Assembly: GCF_000424625.1 (NCBI RefSeq)
Contig: NZ_AUKG01000004.1
Coordinates: 248,001-312,000, forward strand
Length of the DNA: 64,000 nucleotides
Origin: Conexibacter woesei Iso977N
GTDB taxonomy: Bacteria; Actinomycetota; Thermoleophilia; Solirubrobacterales; Solirubrobacteraceae
Direction: 5' to 3'
The notes under the pieces were generated by a model that was given only the letters and a program-made list of their open reading frames with translations, made no database searches and was not told the DNA's origin. A program made the position numbers and the translations under genes. Position 1 is the stretch's first letter, and every line of letters begins with the position of its first letter. Shown piece after piece: positions 18,455-30,355 of this stretch.

Positions 18455-19531
18455 CTACTTCTCAGCCGACAGCGCGACCGCTTTGAACGCCGCGAGCGCC
18501 GGCTTGGCGCGGAACGCGCCCGTCGGCAGCCACTGGTTCAGCCCCGAGTAGTCGAACGAGTTCGGCGACCCGTTGTCGACCGTCGCCCACGAGTACCAGA
18601 ACACCCGCGCGAGGTTGAGCGACCTGCGATCCCGCAGCAGCAGCCTGTACATGTCGCGCAGCCGCGAGGCCTGGCCGGACTCCGTGGTCTCCCAGTTCTG
18701 CGTCAGCGGCGTCTTCTTGCCCTTCGCCGACGACCACGTCAGCTCGGTCAGCCACAGCGGGACCTTCTTGTAGCCCCGCCTGTTCAGCACGTCCCGGTTG
18801 AGCCGGACGATCTTCAGCGCGTTCGACGGCCGGCCGGAGAACGGGTGCGCGCCCGCGGCGTCGAACCTCAGCCTCGGTCCGCCGGAGTCCAGCAGCTTCG
18901 CCAGGTCGCGCCACGAGTAGTTGGCCATCGAGGCCATCAACACGGTCGCGCCCCTGTCAGCGCCCTTGACCGCCGGGTACGCCGCGCGCAGCAGCGCCGC
19001 GTAGGGCCTGGCGAACGGCTGCTTGGTGAAGTAGTCCTTCAGGTTGGGCTCGTTCCAGATCTCCCACGCCCGGACCGGGTGCTTCGGGACCTCCGGATGC
19101 GCCGCCCACAGCGCGCCGTTGGGCCCGTAGCGGCCGATCAAGTCCTTCAGGAACTGCGCGAAGTCCGCGGTGTTCTTCGGCGGCGTGAACGGCGACGCCG
19201 CGCCGCCGTTGGCCCAGCCGGGCGCGCGCAGCGCCAGGCCCAGCACGTCGATCCCCTGGCGCGCCGCGGCCAGCACCTTGCGGTCCTGCACCGACCAGTC
19301 GAACTGGCCGCGCGCCGGCTCGATCTGGTCCCACGTCATCTCGACGCGCCACGACCGCACGCCGTCGGCCTTCATCGTCGCGGCCTGCGCGTCGAGGTCG
19401 ACCGACGGGTCGTCGAGCGGCCCGTTGACCATCACCCCGAAGAACCCCTTCGGGACCGCGGCGTGCGCGGCGACGGGCGCGCCCAGGACGAGGGCGCACG
19501 CGATCAGCAGGACCAGGCGAAGACGGAGCAC
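18455..19531 (-). CDS. Secreted glycoside hydrolase (TIM barrel, clan GH-A-like)
   Basis: A 358-residue exported protein. A signal peptide (residues 1-25, LVLLIACALVLGAPVAAHA) precedes a (beta/alpha)8 barrel with GVRSWRVEMTWDQIEPARGQ near the N-terminus. The expected clan A catalytic pair is visible: acid/base E161 in EIWNEPN and nucleophile E263 in WLTELTW. It therefore probably hydrolyses a beta-linked glycan, in the manner of GH5/GH39/GH42-like enzymes; the substrate is open. The GTG start at 19531 is the only one giving an intact signal peptide. Located next to a methyltransferase on the same strand. Confidence 0.84.
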   Translation of the reverse strand: MLRLRLVLLIACALVLGAPVAAHAAVPKGFFGVMVNGPLDDPSVDLDAQAATMKADGVRSWRVEMTWDQIEPARGQFDWSVQDRKVLAAARQGIDVLGLALRAPGWANGGAASPFTPPKNTADFAQFLKDLIGRYGPNGALWAAHPEVPKHPVRAWEIWNEPNLKDYFTKQPFARPYAALLRAAYPAVKGADRGATVLMASMANYSWRDLAKLLDSGGPRLRFDAAGAHPFSGRPSNALKIVRLNRDVLNRRGYKKVPLWLTELTWSSAKGKKTPLTQNWETTESGQASRLRDMYRLLLRDRRSLNLARVFWYSWATVDNGSPNSFDYSGLNQWLPTGAFRAKPALAAFKAVALSAEK

Positions 19532-19580
19532 TACCGCTCCGAACTCAGGCGAGGACGACGAGTTGCGGGAAGAACGGCGA

Positions 19581-20483
19581 CTACGACTCGACCGTTGCGT
19601 AGACCTCGTCCAGCAGGCCCGCGCGGTCGGCGAGGTCGAAGTTCTCCGCCAGGTAGCGGTCGGTCTCCTCGCGCGAGGTGCCGTTCAACGCCATGTTGAG
19701 CGCGACCAGGCGGGCGCCCTCGGCGTCGTCGCCCCCGGACGCGGCGGACACGCTCGGCGTCGCGGGCTCGGCCGCGTCCGGCGCGACCTCCTCGGCCGCC
19801 TCCGGCTCGTCGGCGAACAGCGACTCCTCCTGGGCGGGCGCGGTCTCGACGGGCTCGTCGTCGTCGGCGTCGTCCTCGACCTCGGCGGGCCGCGCGGCGA
19901 CGGCCGGGACCGACTCGACCACGCGCGGCGGCGCGGGCGCGGCGGCGGCGCCGTCGGACTCGCGACCCGCGGCGTCGTAGAGGTCGCCCATGCCGCCCTC
20001 GAGCAGCGAGAGGTCGGCGGTCAGGCGGTTGGCGCCGGTGCGCAGCGACTCGACCAGCCCGCTCAGCTCGGACTCCATCGCATCCACGCGCTGGAGCATC
20101 TGCTTGGTCGCCGACGACACCTGGCCGACGTGCTGCTGGGAGCGCTCGACCGCGTCGTCGCGCGTGTCGCGCGCGGCGTCTTCGGCCTCGTTGCGGATGC
20201 GGGCCGCCTCGTCCTGGGCGCCCTGCTCGATCGCGGCGGCGGACGACTCGGCGGCCTCGACGATCGACCGGACCTGCTCGGACGCGGCCTGCGCGATCGA
20301 CGCCGGCGACGACTTCGCCGGAGCGGCGGCCGCGGCGGCCCCGCCGCCGGCGCCGACGCGGCGGCGCAGGTCATCGACTTCATCGGCGATCCGCGCGAGG
20401 TGCGCGTCGACCGCCTCGGGCTCGTATCCGCGACGCCCGATGGGGAAGTCGCGCTTCTCGATGCTCTGCCGGTCCAGGGCCAT
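19581..20483 (-). CDS. DivIVA-domain-like coiled-coil protein
   Basis: A 300-residue protein whose N-terminus (RDFPIGRRGYEPEAVDAHLARI) is the DivIVA/Wag31 lipid-binding crossed-loop motif with the following coiled coil. The middle is a coiled coil with many Ala/Glu/Gln residues, then an acidic Ala/Pro/Glu disordered stretch, and a conserved-looking C-terminal helix ALNMALNGTSREETDRYLAE. DivIVA proteins mark negatively curved membrane and organise polar growth or septation. I chose the ATG at 20483; the upstream frame is out of coding context. It may be the main or an accessory DivIVA; other coiled-coil genes exist (8428-9717). Confidence 0.82.
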   Translation of the reverse strand: MALDRQSIEKRDFPIGRRGYEPEAVDAHLARIADEVDDLRRRVGAGGGAAAAAAPAKSSPASIAQAASEQVRSIVEAAESSAAAIEQGAQDEAARIRNEAEDAARDTRDDAVERSQQHVGQVSSATKQMLQRVDAMESELSGLVESLRTGANRLTADLSLLEGGMGDLYDAAGRESDGAAAAPAPPRVVESVPAVAARPAEVEDDADDDEPVETAPAQEESLFADEPEAAEEVAPDAAEPATPSVSAASGGDDAEGARLVALNMALNGTSREETDRYLAENFDLADRAGLLDEVYATVES

Positions 20484-20500
20484 GGCGCGAACCTTAGCTG

Positions 20501-21271
20501 TCACGCCGGAAGGGAGAGCACATCGCCCTCGCGGCGCACCAGGCCGTCCGCGACCAGCGACGCGATCGCCCGTTCCAGGCGCTCCAGCTCGATGCCGTCC
20601 GGGAGGTCGGTGCCGGACGCCAGCGCCTCGATCACGCGGCCGCGGACGTAGCGGTTCGAGTCCTCGAAGCGCTCGCGCCTGGCCCCGCTCCCCCGCGCCG
20701 GGATCACGACCGCGTGGGCGCTCGCGCAGTGGCCCGCGACCGGGCACGCGCCGCACGCCGCTTCGCGCGCGCGGCATACGGTGGCGCCGAGCTCCATCAG
20801 CGCCTGCCCGAGGTCCGGCGGCGTGGCGTCCGGCTCAAACGCGGTCCGCTCCAGGACGCGCCGGACGTTCGTGTCGACCGGCAGCTCGTCGCGCCCGAAG
20901 GCGAACGCGCCGACCGCCGCGGCGGTGTACGGGCCGATGCCCGGGAGCTCGCGCAGGTCGTCCGGCCAGCCGTGCTCGGCGACGTGCGCGCAGGCCTCGC
21001 GCAGCCGCAGCGCGCGGCGGTTGTAGCCGAGCCCGACCCACTCGCCGAGCACGTCGGCGATCGGCGCGGCGGCCAGCGCGGGCGCGTCGGGCCAGCGCTC
21101 CAGCCACGCCAGCCAGCGCGGGATCACCCGCGCGACCTGCGTCTGCTGCAGCATGACCTCGGAGACGAGGATCGCGTAGGGATCGCGCGTCCGGCGCCAC
21201 GGCAGGTCGCGCGCCTCGCGGGCGTACCAGGCGAGCAGGGCGGCGTCGAAGGTCCGGACGGCGGGCGGCAA
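20501..21271 (-). CDS. mutY: A/G-specific adenine DNA glycosylase
   Basis: MutY removes adenine mispaired with 8-oxoguanine. The 256-residue product has the HhH-GPD fold with catalytic E38 (VSEVMLQQTQV), the helix-hairpin-helix LPGIGPYTAAAV and catalytic D133 (PVDTNVRRVL), and the Fe-S cluster ligands C166-x6-C173-x2-C176-x5-C182. It lacks the C-terminal NUDIX-like domain of E. coli MutY; instead it ends in a short winged-helix-like stretch (GRVIEALASGTDLP). The best start is a TTG at 21271, with no clear ribosome site. It is divergent from the Sap-family gene at 21343. Confidence 0.94.
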   Translation of the reverse strand: MPPAVRTFDAALLAWYAREARDLPWRRTRDPYAILVSEVMLQQTQVARVIPRWLAWLERWPDAPALAAAPIADVLGEWVGLGYNRRALRLREACAHVAEHGWPDDLRELPGIGPYTAAAVGAFAFGRDELPVDTNVRRVLERTAFEPDATPPDLGQALMELGATVCRAREAACGACPVAGHCASAHAVVIPARGSGARRERFEDSNRYVRGRVIEALASGTDLPDGIELERLERAIASLVADGLVRREGDVLSLPA

Positions 21272-21301
21272 CGCCCGCGGACGCTAGCGCCCACCCCGGC
21301 C

Positions 21302-21320
21302 GGGTGACGCGCCGTCACCC
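21302..21320. promoter_or_regulatory. Palindrome between mutY and the Sap-family gene
   Basis: GGGTGACG-CGC-CGTCACCC is a perfect 8-bp inverted repeat with a 3-nt centre, placed symmetrically in the 71-bp divergent gap. It could be an operator acting on either gene. Confidence 0.4.
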
Positions 21321-21342
21321 CGGACGCCGTGAGGCTGGCGCG

Positions 21343-22038
21343 GTGAACCAGGCGATCCCCCAGCTCATCACCGCCGCGCTGGTCGGCGCGATGTCGCCGG
21401 TCGCGACGATGGCGACGATCGCCGTGCTGTCGACCGGCCGCCGGCCGCTGATCGACGCGCTCTGCCTGCTGCTCGGTTGGACGATCGTGCTCGTGGTCCT
21501 CGCCGGGGCGATCCGGGCGCTGCTGCCCGAGCACGGCTCGGCGGTGAGCGAGCAGACCAGGGCCGTGTTCAACGTCTTCGTCGGGGTGCTGCTGCTGTCG
21601 TTCGGGCTGCGCCAGGTGATCGGCGCGCGCCACCCGCTCGCGCACGTGGTCGAGGGCCGCGAGGAGCTGCGCCAGAGGCCACCCGGGTGGATGAACGCGT
21701 TCGACAAGCTCACGCCGCTGAAGGCGGTCGCGATCGGCGCGGTGCTGCTGCTGGTCTCCCCCGCCGACCTCGCGGTCTACATGAGCGCGCTGCAGGGCGT
21801 CTCCGGCAACGCCTTCAGCGCGGGCACGCGGCTCTTGTTGGTGGTGTTGCTGGTCCTGGCGATCGACCTCTGCATCCTGATCCCACTCGGGATCTACCTC
21901 GCGATGGGCGAGCGCGCGCACGGGATCCTGCTCCGCCTGCGCTCCTGGTTGATCGACAACAACAGGAGGGCGACGGCCTGGGTCCTGCTCGTCTTCGGCC
22001 TGTTCTCGCTGGGCAGCGGGATCAGCGCGCTGGTGTGA
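21343..22038 (+). CDS. GAP/Sap (sulfolipid-addressing-like) membrane protein
   Basis: A 231-residue protein with about six transmembrane helices and the family pattern LVGAMSPVATMATIAVLSTGRR near the N-terminus, a long amphipathic loop after HVVEGREELRQRPPGW, and LLLVSPADLAVYMSALQ. Members of the Sap/GAP family in mycobacteria help move glycolipids across the membrane. The GTG at 21343 is preferred; a GTG at 21304 lies inside the palindrome. Function here is by family only. Confidence 0.8.
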   Translation: MNQAIPQLITAALVGAMSPVATMATIAVLSTGRRPLIDALCLLLGWTIVLVVLAGAIRALLPEHGSAVSEQTRAVFNVFVGVLLLSFGLRQVIGARHPLAHVVEGREELRQRPPGWMNAFDKLTPLKAVAIGAVLLLVSPADLAVYMSALQGVSGNAFSAGTRLLLVVLLVLAIDLCILIPLGIYLAMGERAHGILLRLRSWLIDNNRRATAWVLLVFGLFSLGSGISALV

Positions 22039-22092
22039 ACCACTCGCCGCGGGCGATCCGCGCTCACCCGCGCGGCCGCGAGGGTGGCAGGC

Positions 22093-22451
22093 ATGACCGA
22101 CTCCGCCGGCGACGCCGCGCCCTACAACGACCCGCGGGACCCGCGGCTGGACGACCCGGCCCGCCGCCCCGGCGGCGACGACAGGGGCGGCAGCGGCCGC
22201 GGCTGGATGCTCGCCTTCACCGGCCTCGTCGCGCTCGTCGTCGGCCTCGGCGCCGGCCTGCTGATCGACTCCGGCGGCGGCGACACCAAGACCGTCCACA
22301 CCGGCGTCAAGACCGTCACCTCGACCGTCAACACCACCAACCTGGGCGTGACCGTGAGGCAGCCGACCACGACGGTCACCCAGACCGTCACCGCGCCGCC
22401 GGAGACCGTGACGGTCACGGTCCCGGGCGAGAGCGCGACGCAGACGACGGG

Positions 22452-22455
<4 letters not shown>
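22093..22455 (+). CDS. Single-pass membrane protein with Thr/Val-rich exterior
   Basis: A 120-residue protein: an acidic/Arg/Gly cytoplasmic stretch (residues 1-36), one transmembrane helix (about 37-60, [20 protein letters not shown]), and a Thr/Val-rich outside segment with repeats of the type TVTSTVN and [10 protein letters not shown]. No family recognised. The TAG stop shares its bases with the uvrB stop on the other strand (CTAG, 22452-22455). Confidence 0.6.
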
Positions 22456-24479
<2,024 letters not shown>

Positions 24480-24486
24480 GCATACC

Positions 24487-24492
24487 AGGGTA
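24487..24492 (-). promoter_or_regulatory. uvrB -10 box, leaderless promoter candidate
   Basis: TACCCT on the minus strand ends 7 nt before the uvrB ATG, and no Shine-Dalgarno sequence is present. The -35 region is GC-rich and not clear. Confidence 0.45.
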
Positions 24493-24567
24493 CCCGCCGA
24501 TGCGGTCCGTTCCGGTCCGCGTTCTCGCGCGGTTTGACCTCCGGCGAACCGGGAGAAGACGTACGCC

Positions 24568-26058
<1,491 letters not shown>

Positions 26059-26061
26059 GGA

Positions 26062-26092
26062 GTTCGACCCACGTCGAACCAGGCGCTATCCT
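26062..26092 (+). promoter_or_regulatory. Promoter with operator palindrome of the ArsR-type regulator
   Basis: GTTCGAC-CCAC-GTCGAAC (26062-26079) is a perfect 7-bp inverted repeat. It covers a TTCGAC -35 candidate (26063-26068), and TATCCT (26087-26092) follows after an 18-bp spacer. The -10 ends 7 nt before the GTG at 26100, so the mRNA is probably leaderless. Autorepression is the natural reading. Confidence 0.6.
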
Positions 26093-26099
26093 GAGCGTC

Positions 26100-26408
26100 G
26101 TGGACCTGCATCAGCCCGACACCTCCGAGCTCGACCTCACGACCGTCCTGCAGGCGCTCGGCGACCCCGTGCGGCTGAAGATCGTGCGCGCGCTCGACGC
26201 CGGCGGCGAGGCCGTCTGCGGCTCGATGGAGCTCGGGATCTCCAAGTCCACCCGCAGCCACCACTTCAAGACCCTGCGCGAGGCCGGCGTGACGTTCACG
26301 CGCATCGAGGGCACCCACCGCCACGTGTCGCTGCGGCGGGATGACCTCGAGGCGCGTTTCCCCGGCCTGCTGGACGCGGTCCTGCAGACCGCGCCCGTCC
26401 TGGGCTAG
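26100..26408 (+). CDS. ArsR-like winged helix-turn-helix repressor
   Basis: A 102-residue protein with an ArsR/SmtB-type wHTH (LQALGDPVRLKIVRALD, MELGISKSTRSHHFKTLREA as recognition region, and the wing TRIEGTHRHVSLRRDD). It lacks the ELCVCDL metal motif of classical ArsR; a single Cys occurs (GEAVCGSMELG). These small repressors usually regulate their own gene and a neighbour. A palindrome overlaps its promoter. The GTG start at 26100 is likely leaderless. The stop overlaps that of the convergent prepilin gene (CTAG). Confidence 0.84.
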   Translation: MDLHQPDTSELDLTTVLQALGDPVRLKIVRALDAGGEAVCGSMELGISKSTRSHHFKTLREAGVTFTRIEGTHRHVSLRRDDLEARFPGLLDAVLQTAPVLG

Positions 26409-28024
26409 CTGGTCGGGGGCGGCGTGCCGACCGTCATCTGCGCCGGCTTCTGCTCCGTCTGTCGGACGACGTCCCAGCGGGTCTGGACGGGGTCCAGGAA
26501 GTTCGGCGGGCTGCGGTACTTCAGCCGGTCGTCGTAGTTGTAGTCCTTGCCGTAGCCGGTCGAGATGTTCGTGCCGGAGCCGGTGCCGACCGTGCCGCGG
26601 TAGTACTGGGCGATCGCGCCGTTGACCTGCAGGCTGCCCAGGGCGCTGCCGCAGTCGTAGTTGTCGACCACGAACGAGTGGGCGAGCGCGAGGATCGCGG
26701 CGTCGATCTGCGTGACCGCCGCGTAACCCGCCGGCGTGTTGGCGCAGTTCGTCCCCGACCGCGCCGGGTGGTAGACGCGGACGAAGTTGGTGGCGACCAG
26801 GCCCATCATCTCGTCGCCGGACTTCTTGATGTCGCCGTTGATCACGATGTCGTTGGCCGATCCGATCGTGATCGACTGCGAGTAGGTGCCCCTGACGGCG
26901 ACGTCGGCGCAGGTCGCCGGGTTGTCGTAGTTCTCGTTGCGCGAGTAGCCGCAGGCGCCGCTGCCGGTGACGTAGATGACGCCGTTGGGCGGCGCCTGCG
27001 CACCCGTCAGCGGCTTGGTCACCATGTTGCCGCTGCAGGTGACCTGGTTGGTCCTGCTCCAGGTCTGGCTCGTGTAGACGTCGACGACGTCGTTGCGGAA
27101 GTCGAGGCAGGTCTGACCCGTGAACGTCCAGGCGGGGGTCGCGAGGGTCTGCAGGTTCGTGTTGCCGTCGGGCAGGTCGAGCGTTGCCGCCGGCGTCGTC
27201 TTGGGGCCGTTGAAGACCGGCGTCGACGTGCCGCAGCCGGACGCCGAGATGTAGCCCGGCGACGACCCGGCGACCTCGAACTTGTCGCTCTTGCCCACGC
27301 GGCCGAAGGTCGGAGACCCGCACGTGACGATCGACTCGTCGTTGGTGTGCATCGGCCCCCTGATCCTGTCCACGTTCTGGAACTGGATCACGACGCACGC
27401 GCTGCCGCGCCTGCTACGTGGGTTGTCGCAGTTGGCGGCGCCCGAGATGATCGGGTCCTGCGTCTCCCACTTGGTGAAGTAGATGTAGTCGACGAAGCCC
27501 TGGCGGCGGAACGTGCCGATGACCGACCGGTAGTGCCCGTTGGCGCGGCCGGTCGCGCGGATCCGCAGGTTGCCGTTCTGCAGCGCGGTCGTCGATGCGG
27601 CGGTGCCCGTCTGGCAGGGAACGGCGGCGCCGGTCGTGACGCTCTTGGTGTTCAGGATCTCGATCCGCCACTGCTCCTTGGTCTTGGCCTGGCCGTCGGC
27701 GTTGGTGACCGTCGCCCACGACGGGTTCCTGTCGCCCTCGAGCGTGACCGGCGCCGCCGAGCCATTGGAGAGCGTGACGTTGGTCGCGCACCTCTGCCAG
27801 AAGGTGTCGGGGCTGCGGGCGAGCTGGTAGGCGTACCACTCGACGCCGGCCTGCGCGGCCTCATAGGCGCGCTTGGTGTCCTGGTCGTTGCGGCCGAAGG
27901 CCGTGTCCTGGTTGACCGCGGCCCACGCGGCAACCACGAACATCCCGAGGATCATCATGCTCACCATGACGGTGACCAACGTGAACCCGCTGTCCTCGCG
28001 GGCGCGCTTGAGTGACTTCAGCAC
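26405..28024 (-). CDS. Large prepilin-type protein, PilX/GspK-like (third gene of prepilin operon)
   Basis: A 539-residue exported protein with a type III prepilin leader: basic KSLKRARED, then the G|F junction in SGFTLVTVMVSMMILGMFVV, and an N-terminal helix. The residue at +5 is Thr rather than the usual Glu, a feature of tip pseudopilins of the GspK/PilX type. The long C-terminal part (residues about 150-539) is unusual, Cys-containing and Asn/Thr-rich (IIQGP-type strands, GPMHTNDESIVTCG) and is probably a large beta-rich surface head. It overlaps the preceding prepilin gene by 7 nt. The GTG at 28024 is the start. It is the tip or an adhesin of a type IV-like pilus; machinery is not in the window. 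Confidence 0.78.
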   Translation of the reverse strand: MLKSLKRAREDSGFTLVTVMVSMMILGMFVVAAWAAVNQDTAFGRNDQDTKRAYEAAQAGVEWYAYQLARSPDTFWQRCATNVTLSNGSAAPVTLEGDRNPSWATVTNADGQAKTKEQWRIEILNTKSVTTGAAVPCQTGTAASTTALQNGNLRIRATGRANGHYRSVIGTFRRQGFVDYIYFTKWETQDPIISGAANCDNPRSRRGSACVVIQFQNVDRIRGPMHTNDESIVTCGSPTFGRVGKSDKFEVAGSSPGYISASGCGTSTPVFNGPKTTPAATLDLPDGNTNLQTLATPAWTFTGQTCLDFRNDVVDVYTSQTWSRTNQVTCSGNMVTKPLTGAQAPPNGVIYVTGSGACGYSRNENYDNPATCADVAVRGTYSQSITIGSANDIVINGDIKKSGDEMMGLVATNFVRVYHPARSGTNCANTPAGYAAVTQIDAAILALAHSFVVDNYDCGSALGSLQVNGAIAQYYRGTVGTGSGTNISTGYGKDYNYDDRLKYRSPPNFLDPVQTRWDVVRQTEQKPAQMTVGTPPPTS

Positions 28025-28725
28025 TGGGTTCCCTGCCCTGGGTTGCTCGGATCGACCTGGCCGATGACCGACTGCGCCTCGATCGGCGCGGCCGAGTCGG
28101 TCGCCGACGTCTTGGTGCGCGACGGCAGCGACGTGAGGTTCGTCTTGATCGCGACGATCGTCCTCAGCGTGACCGCGTTCGTGCCCGGCGCCGTGATCGG
28201 ATTGGCGGCGACCGTGCCGGCGGTCGTGTCGAAGGGGTAGTAGGTGAACAGCGTCGTCCCGTCGCCCTGCGGCTGCATGTTGGTGCCGATGACCTTGGTC
28301 TTCGTGGGCGTCGCCGGGTAGACGAGCGTCGAGTCCGTCGACGAGGCCTGACCGCTGTAGCTGTACATGTCCTCGTAGACCGTCTTGGTCGCGGAGTCCC
28401 AGCGGATGCGGTACTGGACCGGTGAGTCCTCCGGGCCGCCGGTGTTGCCGGTGAACGTGATCGAGTTGGCGGAAGCGTTGGTGATCGGCGCCGTGTTGTT
28501 GTTGCAGACCCCGGCTTGCAGCAGCGAGCTGATCACGTCGGTCGTGATCCGCGCCCGCTGGGTCGCGTCGAGGCGGTCGGTGACCTTTGCCGTGTTGGTC
28601 AACCCGTTGGTGAAGACCATCAGCACCGCGGTCAGCACGATCGACCCGATCGCCAGCGCGGTCAGCAGCTCGATCAGCGAGAAACCGTCGTCGTCGCGCA
28701 GCAGCGCGCGTGCCCGGGTCAGCAT
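28018..28725 (-). CDS. Prepilin-type protein, PilW/GspJ-like (second gene)
   Basis: A 235-residue pseudopilin. The leader ends in DDDG|FSLIELLTALAIGSIVLTAV with Glu at +5, followed by a globular Thr/Asn-rich domain with two Cys (GVCNNNTAP and the terminal GTQC) that could form a disulfide. The size and the Cys fit the minor pilin PilW/GspJ. ATG at 28725 overlaps the stop of the upstream gene by 7 nt (ATGCTGA) and the end overlaps the next start by 7 nt, so the three are one translationally coupled set. Confidence 0.83.
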   Translation of the reverse strand: MLTRARALLRDDDGFSLIELLTALAIGSIVLTAVLMVFTNGLTNTAKVTDRLDATQRARITTDVISSLLQAGVCNNNTAPITNASANSITFTGNTGGPEDSPVQYRIRWDSATKTVYEDMYSYSGQASSTDSTLVYPATPTKTKVIGTNMQPQGDGTTLFTYYPFDTTAGTVAANPITAPGTNAVTLRTIVAIKTNLTSLPSRTKTSATDSAAPIEAQSVIGQVDPSNPGQGTQC

Positions 28726-30182
28726 GTCGCACCCGACTTCCAGTTGCCGGAGCCGGTCCCGTCGACGATCGGGGTGAGGTTCACGGTCGTGCTCCTCGCG
28801 CCGCCCTGAACGGGACTGATCGCCCCCGCGATGGTGCTCGCGTAGTTGGTCCTGGTGGCGGCGACGTACTTCTGGACGCAGATGTTGTAGGTGCCGGCGG
28901 GGACGTGGAAGACGTACGGGCCGGCCGACGTGGTCGTGTCGATCGCGGTGCTGTCGATGCAGTACCTGTTGCTGTCCTGGTTGATCAGCCGCACGTACGT
29001 CACCGAGCCTCCGCTCTGACCCCTCACCGTCGACATGGCGCCGCTGAAGCTGACGTTCGCCGTCGGGACGAGCACGTCGACCTGGGTCGAGTCGGCACCG
29101 GCCGGGATCCTCACCTGGGGCGGCGTGTACGACGCCGGCGGGGCGTTGCCCTTGCAGCCGCCCGCGTAGATCGTGTAGGCCTGCGTGTACGGGAAGAGCT
29201 CGCTGACCTTGGTCGGGGTGCCCGCGGTGGTGATCGGCAGGATGTAGGGGTCGAGCGGCGTGTTGGGCGCGACCGAGGCGGTCTGGTTGTCGAACATCCG
29301 CGTCTGCAGCAGCGTCGGGTCGGTCGGCTTGGTGATCAGCGAGTTGACGACGCCGGCGCCGATGCCGCCGCTCGGCGCGGTGGGCGTGCCGGCCGTGGTC
29401 GGCACGACGGCCTGGCCGTTCTCGTCGACCCAGCGGATCGTGGCGCGGCCGGCCCGGTCCCACAGGCGGTCGACCTGGGCGGTCTGGCCGGCGCCGATGA
29501 CGACGTTCTCGCTCGGCGTCTGGATGCCGTTGCGGTCGACGTAGTCGCCGCTCGTGCCGTCCCAGGAGACCCCGAGGGTCCCGGCGGCCAGGCCGGTGAA
29601 CAGCGCGCAGCCGGTGTTGTCGGTCACCGCGGACTGGCCGTTGGACAGCCGCACCGAGACGCCCGACACACCCGCGCCCGGATCGGTGTGGAGCTTGACC
29701 ATCAACGCGCCCGTGGCGAGCGCCTCGACGCCGGGCGAGACGTAGGACTCGAGCGTGACCGGGTTGGTGGTGTGCCCGGGCCACGTCACGTAGCTGGTGG
29801 TCTTGAGGTACTCCACGCGGTCGGTGCTGGAGTCGCACCTCGCGACGCCGGCGTCGCGCACCCACTCCGCGGTCGAGTGGACCGAGAAGTTGATGTCGTT
29901 GATGGTCTTGGTGTAGGTCCTGTCGCGCTGGTCGAGCTGGGCGACGCTCATGACGCGCATGCCGTCCTGGTCCTCCTGGGCCAGGCCGGTGGCGGTCGCC
30001 CGCATCCGCGTCTGCGCCGAGGTGTTGGAGGACCTGTCGATGACGTTGAGCGTCGCGGTGGCCAGCACGACCACCAGGACGGCGCTCACCATGACTTCGA
30101 TCAGCGCGAAGCCACCGTCTCCGGAGAGCCGGTCGCGTAGGCCGCGCGGGCGACTGCGACGCGTTGTGGTCATCACTCCCAT
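28719..30182 (-). CDS. Large prepilin-type protein with Ig/CnaB-like domain, PilV-like (first gene)
   Basis: A 487-residue prepilin. The leader SRPRGLRDRLSGDGG|FALIEVMVSAVLVVVLATAT has Glu at +5. After the helix comes a beta-rich ectodomain; around residues 175-215 a carboxypeptidase-regulatory/CnaB-like repeat is visible (GVSGVSVRLSNGQSAV ... GCALFTGLAAGTL), and a Thr/Val-rich end. Ordinary minor pilins are 150-200 residues, so this one is adhesin-sized. Start codon: ATG at 30182; an ATG at 30173 is equally in frame. It is the first gene of the set, divergent from the ROK regulator. Export would need PilD-like peptidase and PilB/PilC from elsewhere. Confidence 0.78.
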   Translation of the reverse strand: MGVMTTTRRSRPRGLRDRLSGDGGFALIEVMVSAVLVVVLATATLNVIDRSSNTSAQTRMRATATGLAQEDQDGMRVMSVAQLDQRDRTYTKTINDINFSVHSTAEWVRDAGVARCDSSTDRVEYLKTTSYVTWPGHTTNPVTLESYVSPGVEALATGALMVKLHTDPGAGVSGVSVRLSNGQSAVTDNTGCALFTGLAAGTLGVSWDGTSGDYVDRNGIQTPSENVVIGAGQTAQVDRLWDRAGRATIRWVDENGQAVVPTTAGTPTAPSGGIGAGVVNSLITKPTDPTLLQTRMFDNQTASVAPNTPLDPYILPITTAGTPTKVSELFPYTQAYTIYAGGCKGNAPPASYTPPQVRIPAGADSTQVDVLVPTANVSFSGAMSTVRGQSGGSVTYVRLINQDSNRYCIDSTAIDTTTSAGPYVFHVPAGTYNICVQKYVAATRTNYASTIAGAISPVQGGARSTTVNLTPIVDGTGSGNWKSGATC

Positions 30183-30355
30183 CTGATCGGCACGATGCCC
30201 GCCGCCACATAGCAGCACCGGACGAACGTCCAACGGTCCGCCACCGGACTCGAACCTCCGTCCATCCGCTCTAGACACGCGCGCTCGGAAGCGCTGTCGA
30301 TCGACCAGGTGGTTCGTACGCGATATGGGCAAAGGGCGCCGCGCTTAACCCGGAG

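Noticed and set aside
24480-24567. LexA box before uvrB
   Set aside because: No GAAC-N4-GTTC palindrome is present; only repeated CGGTCCG elements are seen.
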